The translations under genes were made by a program, and so were the position numbers. Shown here one piece after another: positions 9,044 to 16,527 of a DNA stretch of 64,000 bases. A model generated the notes under the pieces. That model did not search any database, had not been told where the DNA came from, and worked only from the letters and a program-made list of their open reading frames with translations. Source of the stretch: an uncultured Porphyromonadaceae bacterium (GTDB lineage: Bacteria; Bacteroidota; Bacteroidia; Bacteroidales; Muribaculaceae). The DNA is taken from NCBI GenBank assembly GCA_900548975.1, contig URMS01000013.1, positions 20,152-84,151 on the forward strand. The letters are read 5' to 3'. Positions within the stretch are counted from its first letter, which is position 1. Every line of letters begins with the position of its first letter.

Positions 9044-10128
9044 TGTTCTATGCTCAACTTGGATACGAGTGCTTCGAGAATCTCTGTCGGGTTGGGTATC
9101 ATGCCGCCCATGCGGCCGAAGTGGTGCACGGGCACGCGGCATTCGGCGGCGAGGCGCACATCCTCTATCATCTGGCCGGCGTTGAGCTCGACGGTGAGTA
9201 TGCCCTTCACTTTATCGGTGAGGCGTGCTATGGGCGCCTTGGGGAAGGGCCACAGGGTGATAGGACGGATAAGACCCACCTTTATGCCGCGGGCGCGGGC
9301 GTCCTCGATGGCCTTGAGGCAGATTCGGGCTACCGAGCCGAAGGCCACGATAAGGTACTCGGCGTCGTCGGTGAAGTATTCCTGGTAGCGCACCTCGTTT
9401 TCCTCGATGCGGCGGTATGTTTCCTGGAAGCGCTGGTTGTTGACTTCCATCTTGGCGCTGTCGAGCTCGAGCGATGTCACCACGTTGCGGTGGTCGCGGT
9501 CGCCTTTGCCGCAGGCGGCCCAGGGGCACTGGCGGCGCACTTCTTCTTCGGTGCGGCGCGGACGCTGGGGCGGCAGCACTACCTTCTCCATCATCTGGCC
9601 CACGATGCCGTCGGCGAGTATCATGGCGGGAGTGCGGTATTTGAAGGCCAGGTCGAAACCGAGGGCCACGAAGTCGGTCATTTCCTGCACGGTGGCCGGC
9701 GAAAGTACTATCAGGTGATAGTCGCCGTGGCCGCCGCCTTTGGTGGCCTGGAAATAGTCGGCCTGCGAGGGCTGTATGGTGCCCAGACCGGGGCCGCCGC
9801 GCATCACATTGACTATCAGAGCCGGAAGCTCGGAGGCCGCCAGGTAGGAGATGCCTTCCTGCTTGAGGCTGACGCCAGGCGACGATGACGATGTCATGAC
9901 GGCTTTGCCGGTGGCTGCACCGCCATATACCATGTTGATGGCCGCAACCTCGCTCTCAGCCTGCAGCACTACCATGCCGGTGCTTTCCCAGGGGCGCAGC
10001 TCGGCCAGTGTTTCGAGCACTTCCGACTGAGGGGTGATAGGGTATCCGAAGTATCCGTCGGCGCCGTAGCGGATGGCGGCATGGGCGATGGCTTCGTTGC
10101 CCTTCATCAGTCTTACTTCTTCTTCCAT
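9040..10128 (-). CDS. vorB: 2-oxoacid:ferredoxin oxidoreductase, alpha subunit (VorB-type)
   Basis: The 362-residue protein shows the pyrimidine-binding and transketolase C-terminal-like domains of the alpha subunit: LMKGNEAIAHAAIRYGADGY, FGYPITPQSEVLETLAEL, QAESEVAAINMVYGGAATG, TSSSSPGVSLKQEGISYLA and RGGPGLGTIQPSQADYFQA. The family oxidises 2-oxoacids (2-ketoisovalerate, 2-oxoglutarate and relatives) to acyl-CoA with ferredoxin as acceptor. VorB is the name commonly given to this Bacteroidales form, but substrate specificity is not proven by sequence. It lies between the ferredoxin-like delta gene and the overlapping beta gene. Acyl-CoA made here could feed the Ptb-Buk pair at 46.6-48.7 kb. 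Confidence 0.85.
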   Translation of the reverse strand: MEEEVRLMKGNEAIAHAAIRYGADGYFGYPITPQSEVLETLAELRPWESTGMVVLQAESEVAAINMVYGGAATGKAVMTSSSSPGVSLKQEGISYLAASELPALIVNVMRGGPGLGTIQPSQADYFQATKGGGHGDYHLIVLSPATVQEMTDFVALGFDLAFKYRTPAMILADGIVGQMMEKVVLPPQRPRRTEEEVRRQCPWAACGKGDRDHRNVVTSLELDSAKMEVNNQRFQETYRRIEENEVRYQEYFTDDAEYLIVAFGSVARICLKAIEDARARGIKVGLIRPITLWPFPKAPIARLTDKVKGILTVELNAGQMIEDVRLAAECRVPVHHFGRMGGMIPNPTEILEALVSKLSIEQ

Positions 10129-10150
10129 TATAGATTTTGTGTTTTCAAGG

Positions 10151-10390
10151 TTATTTATCGCCGCGGTCCACTACACGGTATACTTCGATGCAAGCATCGG
10201 GACAGACTGTGGCACATGCGGCACAGCCGATGCAGGCCTCGGGATTGGCGGCGAAGGCATAGTGATAGCCCCGGTCGTTGACCTCTTTAGGCTGCAGAAG
10301 GAGGACGTCGGTCGGACATGCGACCACGCAAAGATCGCATCCTTTGCACCGCTGGTCATCGATGGTCACCGCTCCATAAACTTTTGCCAT
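10151..10390 (-). CDS. Ferredoxin-like delta subunit, two 4Fe-4S clusters
   Basis: The 79-residue protein contains two complete 4Fe-4S motifs, CKGCDLCVVACP and CIGCAACATVCP, separated by about 26 residues, as in the delta subunit of 2-oxoacid oxidoreductases. It passes electrons from the thiamine site to free ferredoxin. I start at ATG 10390 (MAKVYGAVTID); the longer frame to 10444 runs over the promoter box. It is the first gene of the operon, 22 bases ahead of the alpha gene. Confidence 0.88.
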   Translation of the reverse strand: MAKVYGAVTIDDQRCKGCDLCVVACPTDVLLLQPKEVNDRGYHYAFAANPEACIGCAACATVCPDACIEVYRVVDRGDK

Positions 10391-10441
10391 ATTTATGAGT
10401 CTTTTTAGGTATTGTAAGCCCGGCGTCTGGCGCCGATAGCG

Positions 10442-10449
10442 CAAATATA
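10442..10449 (-). promoter_or_regulatory. Minus-7 box of the oxidoreductase operon
   Basis: Read on the minus strand, TATATTTG fits TAnnTTTG and lies 51 bases upstream of the delta-subunit ATG. No clear TTG is seen at the ideal minus-33 spacing. Confidence 0.5.
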
Positions 10450-10571
10450 CAAATTATTTCAAGAAAAAAGACACTTTAACCCGATTTATTTGCGATGTGA
10501 GCGGGCGCCGGCGCGCATGGTGCGGCACCGGCGGCGGTAATGCCATGGCAGTCAGCGGCGCCGCGGCCGGC

Positions 10572-11018
10572 TCAGTGTGTGGCGCTGAGCCGGTGCATGA
10601 GCACATTGAGATCGATGATGGGGAGCGGGCGGCGGTGCAGCGGTGTGTCGGCGGTCCTGACCGACACTATGCCGCGGAGGGCGCCGACAGCTATGCCGAG
10701 CATGTTTGTCATAAGCGCCGCCGGCAGCAATCCGTCCTCGCCGTTCTCTTCGATCTGAGAGGCAAGGTCTTCGACCTCGAAGGTGGCGAAAGCGGTGCAC
10801 ACAAGCAGACGCTCGCGGATGAGGCCTATTACGGCGCGGTAGGAGCACGACACGAGCACGCTCAGGCGTGAGTGCGCGGTGTCGGGCACCACTTTCACGT
10901 TCATGTCCACGCTGATGGTCTCGCGCGTGAGACGCCTCAGGGCGCGACGATTGATGGCGGTGGCGCCCCCGACCTCGCCTATGTCGACGAGTGTGATTGC
11001 TATATCTTTGTCGGTCAT
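10572..11018 (-). CDS. SecB-like small protein
   Basis: The 148-residue protein has no signal peptide. Its C-terminal half (LLPAALMTNMLGIAVGALRG, then HRRPLPIIDLNVLMHRL) resembles the SecB pattern of a helix after a LxPxA segment followed by a proline-rich PPL/NF end. Its N-terminal half has strands such as SVDMNVKVVP and RLSVLVSCSY like the SecB sheet. SecB-like proteins act as export chaperones or with toxin-antitoxin pairs; a role here is not shown. It is the last gene of a minus-strand run after tilS and a glycosidase, 31 bases from the latter. The fold assignment is by eye and tentative. Confidence 0.5.
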   Translation of the reverse strand: MTDKDIAITLVDIGEVGGATAINRRALRRLTRETISVDMNVKVVPDTAHSRLSVLVSCSYRAVIGLIRERLLVCTAFATFEVEDLASQIEENGEDGLLPAALMTNMLGIAVGALRGIVSVRTADTPLHRRPLPIIDLNVLMHRLSATH

Positions 11019-11049
11019 GATATTGGAACAAGCGCGCAGTCCCGATGGT

Positions 11050-13296
11050 TCAGAGCTTCTCGAGCACTATCTCGTCGACGAGCGCGTGGTTGGTATTGAT
11101 GTTCATGTTGTTGTTCTCGGGACGGAAGTCGATGGTGACTGTGTGCTTACCGGCCGTAAGAGGCACTGTGAGAGCGTTGGATAAGCCCCAGTCGTCCCAG
11201 TTGGCCACGCCGCGCTGGGGCATCACCACCACACCGGCCCGGTTGCCGTCGATGCTGAGGGTGCGGATGGCGCATTTGTTCTCGGTGTTGACGGGTCCGT
11301 TGCCGTTGGCATAGCGCAGATAGATGGCATATGTGCCGTCGGCGGGAACTTCTACGGGTATGTTGAGGGGAGCGCTGCTGCGGTCGAGCTCGCGGAAACC
11401 GGCGCCGTGGAAGCCGCTGATGGCTTTCCCGGGGCGGTAGCTTATTTCGGCCGATACGGCTTCGGCAACTTCGCCGGGCATGGGGGCGATTGTGCGGGCG
11501 CGGTTGGAGCGCGGCTCCGATGCGAACGACTGCACGCCGTCGCCCGATACGCCGATGATCTGGTATTCGCCCGGCACGCTTGCGTCGAAAGTGGTGGTGC
11601 GGGTTTCGGCCACGGGTTTGCCGTCGCGAAGCACTATATACTTGGCAATGTACTCTATGGGATTCCATGCCAGGGTATTGCCTTCGAACCATGCGATGGG
11701 CGTGAGCGGCGCCTTGACATTGCGTGTGTGGTTCACCTTCATGGGCGCGGGCTCGTTGTCGGCCATGGTTATCACTATCTTGTTGTTGCCCCTGATGTTT
11801 GCGGGAATGAAGGGCTTGTGCTCCTTGCCGTTGAGGGTGAACGACTTGATTTCGCTGCCGTAGCCGCGCACGGTGATGTCGAGGGTGGCGTTGCGGTAGC
11901 GGAAACCTGTGAGGGTGCGCTCGGCGGCAAGCGCCTTGGGCACGAAGGGAGCGAATGCGAGGCCGTCTTTCTCGAAGTGTATGCCGAAGAGTATCTTGTG
12001 TGTTATGGCAATATTTCCGGCCAGGCACCACAGCATGTTCGAGGAGTTGAGCTGTGTGGCGATGTCGCCGTTGTCGAGCACGAAGTTCTCTTTATTGGTG
12101 GCGAAAAGCGCCGCCGGACGGAAAACCGCACCTATGGCCTCGAGGGTGCCGCGGTCGTTGCCGGCCTTGGCGTTTGCCATGGCCCAGTATGCGCCGACCC
12201 AGGGCCACAGTGCATTGTTGTGATAGGGCGGAATATCGGCTATCTGCGGGAAGAAGATTGCGGCGCCGAAAGGTGTCACGGGGTTGTTCTCGGTGATGGA
12301 AGCGGCGCGCTCGGGCGAGGCCACGTCGTAGAGAATGGCCAGCGACTCGCCCAGAGTCTCGGCGCGCGGATTGAGGATGGGCGCGGTGCGGCCGTAGTTG
12401 TACATGGCGTAGTAGCCCTTGTCGTCGAGCCACAACTGCTCGTTGACGGCCTTGGCGATGGCGTCGGCGCGGGCGGCGAAGTCTTCGGCCTCGCTGTTTT
12501 TGCCGAGTTCGGAGGCTATTTCGGCCAGTACGCGGAGCGCCTGCGCGTGCACGATAGATGTATTGAGTGCTTCCGACTGGTAGATGTCGGCGGTCTGCAT
12601 CCAGCGCGGATAGCTCTGTTCGCGCCAGTCGATAAACGATGTCTCGCCCTTGACCAGCCCGGTGGGCGACGCCACGGTGAGAGCGTCGGCCTCAACCGAT
12701 TTCTTGATTATCGGATAGATATATTCGAGCCATTTGCGGTCGCCGGTGACCTTGTAGACCTCATAGGCTGCCAGAGCCCATATCATGCGGTCGGAGCTGA
12801 CGGGCCATGCGCCGCCGCTGCCGGTGTCCTGTATTATCAGACCCTGCGGATTCACCTTTTTCATCAGCGATATCTTCGATGCTTCGGGCTGAAGATAGGC
12901 CATGGACAGGAGGATGGAGTAGCTGACATCGCGGGTCCATACGCCGCTCCATTCCTTGCCGGTGCGCAGGGTGGTGTCGGGTTCGACGGCGTTCACCATC
13001 TCGTCGAGGCCCATGTTGTAGATGGCCTGATGAAGGGTGTTGGGGGTGCTGAGCTGCGGGTACGACGATATGTCGTTTTTAAGCTTCCATGTTTTCTGTA
13101 TGGGGAAGTTGTAGCCCGGCTGTGCCTCGTAGGTCGACACTATTTCGAATGGCCCGGGCGCGGTGGCCATGTAGCGGTCCTGCGATATGGTGTCGCCGTG
13201 CCAGCGGTATGCGTTTGTTTCCACTATGGTGCCGTTCTGGGCCTGCGCGGCCACAGCGGCGATGATAGCGGACGAAATGATGCTTGCTTTTTTCAT
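11050..13296 (-). CDS. Six-hairpin (MGH1/GH63-like) glycosidase with C-terminal CBM35-like module
   Basis: The 748-residue protein has a signal peptide ending near AAVAAQAQ. The core carries the (alpha/alpha)6 toroid glycosidase signature: SGVWTRDVSYSILLSMAYL, SDRMIWALAAYEVYKVTGD, FIDWREQSYPRWM, then PPYHNNALWPWVGAYWAMA. The last 130 residues look like a carbohydrate-binding module (VPADGTYAIYLRYANGNGPV, LTAGKHTVTIDFRPENNN, and a final LVDEIVLEKL). Members of this clan hydrolyse alpha-glycosidic bonds in various sugars; the substrate is unknown. It lies 7 bases after tilS on the same strand, so the two are probably co-transcribed, an odd pairing of a tRNA enzyme with a secreted glycosidase. 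Confidence 0.75.
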   Translation of the reverse strand: MKKASIISSAIIAAVAAQAQNGTIVETNAYRWHGDTISQDRYMATAPGPFEIVSTYEAQPGYNFPIQKTWKLKNDISSYPQLSTPNTLHQAIYNMGLDEMVNAVEPDTTLRTGKEWSGVWTRDVSYSILLSMAYLQPEASKISLMKKVNPQGLIIQDTGSGGAWPVSSDRMIWALAAYEVYKVTGDRKWLEYIYPIIKKSVEADALTVASPTGLVKGETSFIDWREQSYPRWMQTADIYQSEALNTSIVHAQALRVLAEIASELGKNSEAEDFAARADAIAKAVNEQLWLDDKGYYAMYNYGRTAPILNPRAETLGESLAILYDVASPERAASITENNPVTPFGAAIFFPQIADIPPYHNNALWPWVGAYWAMANAKAGNDRGTLEAIGAVFRPAALFATNKENFVLDNGDIATQLNSSNMLWCLAGNIAITHKILFGIHFEKDGLAFAPFVPKALAAERTLTGFRYRNATLDITVRGYGSEIKSFTLNGKEHKPFIPANIRGNNKIVITMADNEPAPMKVNHTRNVKAPLTPIAWFEGNTLAWNPIEYIAKYIVLRDGKPVAETRTTTFDASVPGEYQIIGVSGDGVQSFASEPRSNRARTIAPMPGEVAEAVSAEISYRPGKAISGFHGAGFRELDRSSAPLNIPVEVPADGTYAIYLRYANGNGPVNTENKCAIRTLSIDGNRAGVVVMPQRGVANWDDWGLSNALTVPLTAGKHTVTIDFRPENNNMNINTNHALVDEIVLEKL

Positions 13297-13303
13297 TGTA
13301 GGA

Positions 13304-14686
13304 TTATGGTAGTATGATATATTCGAGATGGATGTAGCGCCTGCTTTCGGGCCCTACGGCGGCGAACGACGAGTTCTTGAGGCCCGGTGCCCATACTATC
13401 TCGCCGTCGCACAGCAGGAACCATGCGGCGCGCTTGTCGGCGGCGCTGTAGCGGGCGTTGGCGAAAAGATCGCTCACCAGTTTGGAGCGGCGCGCTCCGA
13501 AGGGTGTCATGCGGTCGCCGCGGCGGTAGTGGCGCATTTCCCAGGTGTGCGGGGCCAGGGCTATGTCGGCGTCGAAGAACGCATGCATGGCGCCCCCGCC
13601 GGCCGGAGCCGAAAAGGCCGCCACCGGATGCTCCGACACTCGTATGCTCACCGGCACGCTTATGTCGTGCCGTATGTCGACCGGATAGACGCCTTCTGCA
13701 AGGGCCACGCGGGCGGCGTCGGTGAGAGTTATTTTTCCGTGGGCCAGTTCGGCTACGGTGTTGCCGTCGGCCGAGCGGAATTCAAGGCCCGAACGGTCGT
13801 GCTGCCGTATCATGTCCTCGGCCTGGCTGAAGTTGAACTGCCGGTCGCGGAGCATTTCGAAAAGTATCAGCGCCGGCTCCTTTTCGGCGGCAGCCAGTGC
13901 GGCAAGGTCGATGGAGCCGGCGCCATCGTAGTAGCGGGCTGTTTTGGATTTCACGGCCTCGCGGTAGACCGAGCGGGCGCGCTCGAGGTTCTCGACGGTG
14001 CGCACCACCGAGTCGGAAGCGCTGTCGCCGAAAATCTCGGCCAGGAGGGGGAAGACGCGGTTGCGGAGATTGTTGCGGCGGTAGGCGTTTTCGGCGTTGG
14101 TGCTGTCGTTGACGAAGGTGAGGTCTCGTTCGGCCAGATAACGCTCTATCTCGGCGCGCGAGAGTGACAGCAGCGGGCGTACGACATAGCCTTCGGCCAT
14201 GCGCATGCTCGTGAGGCCTTCGAGACCGGCGCCGCGCATGAGGTTGAGCATGAATGTCTCGGCGCGGTCCTCGCGATGGTGGCCGACGGCGATACAGGCG
14301 GCGCGTTCGCGGTCGAGGAGCTCGTCGAACCAGCGGTAGCGCAGCGTGCGGCACGCCATTTCGACCGATTCGCCCGTAGACTCCATATGTGCCGGCACGT
14401 CGAAATCGCGGATATAGAGGTCGACGCCCATGTCGGCGCAGAGTGTCTGCACATGGCGCATGTCGCGCATCGATTCCTCGCCCCGCAGATGGAAATTGCA
14501 GTGCGCCGCCCGGCAGTCGCAGCCCATGTCGTGCAGGATTGCCAGAAGGGCCACCGAGTCGGCTCCTCCGCTCAGAGCCACGATGACGGGACCCCGGAAC
14601 AGATCGATTCCGGCGGCGCGGGCGTCGCGGCGCACACGTTGCGAAATATCGCGGCAGTAGTGAGGGAGTTCGCACTGGTTCTTCAT
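13304..14686 (-). CDS. tilS: tRNA(Ile)-lysidine synthase
   Basis: The 460-residue protein has the PP-loop ATP motif SGGADS (residues 39-44) followed by CRAAHCNFHLRGEESMRD and the GHHREDRAETFMLNLMRGAG segment. These are diagnostic for TilS, which converts the wobble cytidine of tRNA-Ile(CAU) to lysidine so that AUA is read as Ile. The C-terminal substrate-binding region (PVDIRHDISVPV, RRGDRMTPFGARRSKLVSDL) is also present, so the protein is full length. It is essential in most bacteria. It heads a minus-strand run with the glycosidase and the SecB-like gene. Confidence 0.93.
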   Translation of the reverse strand: MKNQCELPHYCRDISQRVRRDARAAGIDLFRGPVIVALSGGADSVALLAILHDMGCDCRAAHCNFHLRGEESMRDMRHVQTLCADMGVDLYIRDFDVPAHMESTGESVEMACRTLRYRWFDELLDRERAACIAVGHHREDRAETFMLNLMRGAGLEGLTSMRMAEGYVVRPLLSLSRAEIERYLAERDLTFVNDSTNAENAYRRNNLRNRVFPLLAEIFGDSASDSVVRTVENLERARSVYREAVKSKTARYYDGAGSIDLAALAAAEKEPALILFEMLRDRQFNFSQAEDMIRQHDRSGLEFRSADGNTVAELAHGKITLTDAARVALAEGVYPVDIRHDISVPVSIRVSEHPVAAFSAPAGGGAMHAFFDADIALAPHTWEMRHYRRGDRMTPFGARRSKLVSDLFANARYSAADKRAAWFLLCDGEIVWAPGLKNSSFAAVGPESRRYIHLEYIILP

Positions 14687-14691
14687 AACAA

Positions 14692-14699
14692 CAAAGATA
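14692..14699 (-). promoter_or_regulatory. Minus-7 box of tilS, very close to the start codon
   Basis: On the minus strand TATCTTTG fits TAnnTTTG and ends 6 bases before the A of the tilS ATG (14686). Transcription would begin at or near the start codon, suggesting a leaderless or nearly leaderless message. Confidence 0.5.
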
Positions 14700-14755
14700 C
14701 AACCTTTTTAGTAATCTGACCGACGGTCTGCACCACATTTTAGGTTTTTTATGCT

Positions 14756-14763
14756 ATATTTGC
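14756..14763 (+). promoter_or_regulatory. Minus-7 box for the TonB-like/AraC pair
   Basis: TATATTTG matches TAnnTTTG 34 bases upstream of the ATG at 14797. The minus-33 element is not clear. Confidence 0.5.
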
Positions 14764-14796
14764 CGGGGAATACGTACCTTCCAATCATATGTTGCC

Positions 14797-15654
14797 ATGA
14801 CACGAGGAAAACAGACTTGCCGCATTTTGAAAGAAATCCGGCGCCGTATAGCCGAGGCTAACGATATTGAATATGTGACATCGGAATGCCGCTATAAAGG
14901 CGAGTGCAAGGGCACCTGCCCCCGGTGCGAGGCCGAGGTCCGCTATCTCGAGCAGCAGCTCGCCTTGCGCCGTATTGCCGGCAAGGCTGTGATCCTTGCC
15001 GGTATCACTGCTCTGTCGGCATGTTCAGGCGGTGGCGGTGGAGCTAATCCAGTTGAGGCAAAAACAGAGGTTGAGGCCGCCGTCGATACCGTCGTGCCGG
15101 ACACTGCCGCCTGCGCGGATACCATTGTGAGTACGGTCGATTCTGTTCCGGAGACTATACCGGTGGATGTCACGGATTTACTTGTGGTCGGCGATGTGGA
15201 TATTGCCGGTGAGCCGGAGGCAGAGGCCGCTGTAACATCGGAAGTTATTTCCGATAATTCCGAACTTAACAAAGTAGTAGTGGGCGAGATTGTCGACACC
15301 ACGGCGCCTGAAGATAAAATATGGAATATGTCGACAGTGGAGGTAAAACCGGGATGGGAATCTATCGAGAGATATATAAAGAAGCATCAGCGTTACCCCG
15401 AGGCCGCCCTTGCCGACAGCATAGAGGGTCGTGTCGTTGTCGAGATGATTATTGACTCTGCCGGATATATTACCTCTCCGAAAATTTCGCGGGGATGCCA
15501 CCCTGTGCTCGAGGCTGAGGCTCTTGATATAGTACGTGGAATTCCAAGAGTCAGGCCGGCCCGGGTAGCCGGACGTAATGTGGCTTGCTATTATTGGACT
15601 CCGATAGTATTTAAGGTGCCGGAAGATTCCGCAGGCGGAAAGGCGGAGAGATGA
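14797..15654 (+). CDS. TonB C-terminal domain protein with four-Cys cytoplasmic N-terminus
   Basis: The 285-residue protein has three parts. Residues 1-55 are charged and contain the cluster CRYKGECKGTCPRC, four cysteines spaced like a metal or Fe-S site. A hydrophobic segment (AVILAGITALSACSGGGG, about 63-80) can cross the inner membrane. After an acidic, Val/Asp-rich periplasmic linker, the C-terminal domain (about 190-280; IERYIKKHQRYPEAALADS, GRVVVEMIIDSAGYI) matches TonB energy-transducer ends. Such proteins couple ExbB/ExbD energy to outer-membrane receptors. The N-terminus suggests a sensory or redox input. It is coupled by a 4-base overlap to the AraC regulator that follows. Confidence 0.75.
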   Translation: MTRGKQTCRILKEIRRRIAEANDIEYVTSECRYKGECKGTCPRCEAEVRYLEQQLALRRIAGKAVILAGITALSACSGGGGGANPVEAKTEVEAAVDTVVPDTAACADTIVSTVDSVPETIPVDVTDLLVVGDVDIAGEPEAEAAVTSEVISDNSELNKVVVGEIVDTTAPEDKIWNMSTVEVKPGWESIERYIKKHQRYPEAALADSIEGRVVVEMIIDSAGYITSPKISRGCHPVLEAEALDIVRGIPRVRPARVAGRNVACYYWTPIVFKVPEDSAGGKAER

Positions 15655-16526
15655 ACGGAAGCCGCAATATAAAATATTTCAGTATCGGTCCGGCCGACGA
15701 GGCGTGGGGGACTGTGGTGACAACCATAGGCTACCAGCCTATACCGCGGCGCAGCTCCTATCCGCTGTCGCAGCATCCGGGTTCGCATGTGTTCGACCCG
15801 GAGCGGGGCCGTGTTCTGTCGGAGTATCAGCTTATCTATATTTCTGAAGGACGGGGTACATTCCGGTCAGCCTCATGCCGTCGACGCCAGGTGAAGGCCG
15901 GCGATATGATACTCCTTTTCCCCGGCGAATGGCACACCTACGAGCCCGACAGCGACTATGGCTGGTTCGAATACTGGGTGGGCTTCCGCGGCGAGAGTGT
16001 CGACCGTCTGGTCGGTGCCGGTTTTTTCACGCCGCGCTGTCCGGTGTTCAGCATCGGATTCAGCCCGGCAATCATCAGTCTCTACGAGGATATGGCGCGC
16101 TATGCCTCGGAGGAACAGAGCGGCTATCAGCAGATTATATCGGGTATAGTGCAGTATCTGCTTGGCATGGTAAGTTTCCGGCAGCGCAACGAGTCGTTTA
16201 CCAACTCATTTGCCGTAAACAAGATCAACGAGGCCCGCGCCATGATGAAGCGCGAGGACGGTTTCAGGCAGTCGCCTCAGAGCATAGCCGATGCCCTCGG
16301 TGTGGGGTACTCGTGGTTCCGCAAGATGTTCAAGCAATATGTGGGCGTGTCGCCGGCCCAGTATCAGGCCGACATGCGTGTGCTCAAGGCCAAGGAACTG
16401 CTCGACACCACGGCTCTTACGGTTACCGATGTGGCATACCGCCTCGGTTTTGAAACGGTGAGCCAGTTCTCCACCTTTTTCAGGAAGAAAACCGGCTCAT
16501 CGCCTCTGCAATATAAAAAAGTATAG
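15651..16526 (+). CDS. AraC-family transcriptional regulator
   Basis: The 291-residue protein has an N-terminal cupin-like sensing domain (LIYISEGRGTFRS, VKAGDMILLFPGEWHTYEP) and a C-terminal double helix-turn-helix (SIADALGVGYSWFRKMFKQY, VTDVAYRLGFETVSQFSTFF, ending in SSPLQYKK). The layout is that of sugar-responsive AraC/XylS regulators. It ends one base before the stop codon of the convergent three-gene glycan operon, which it may control; that link rests on position only. It also overlaps the TonB-like gene by four bases. Confidence 0.88.
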   Translation: MNGSRNIKYFSIGPADEAWGTVVTTIGYQPIPRRSSYPLSQHPGSHVFDPERGRVLSEYQLIYISEGRGTFRSASCRRRQVKAGDMILLFPGEWHTYEPDSDYGWFEYWVGFRGESVDRLVGAGFFTPRCPVFSIGFSPAIISLYEDMARYASEEQSGYQQIISGIVQYLLGMVSFRQRNESFTNSFAVNKINEARAMMKREDGFRQSPQSIADALGVGYSWFRKMFKQYVGVSPAQYQADMRVLKAKELLDTTALTVTDVAYRLGFETVSQFSTFFRKKTGSSPLQYKKV

Positions 16527-16527
16527 T

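Noticed and set aside
7685..9388. 567-residue plus-strand open frame
   Set aside because: It lies antisense to the gamma and beta subunits of the oxidoreductase, shows no domain pattern and reads like a GC-rich shadow.
11407..13317. 636-residue plus-strand open frame
   Set aside because: It is antisense to the six-hairpin glycosidase, which has clear motifs and a signal peptide; the plus frame has none.
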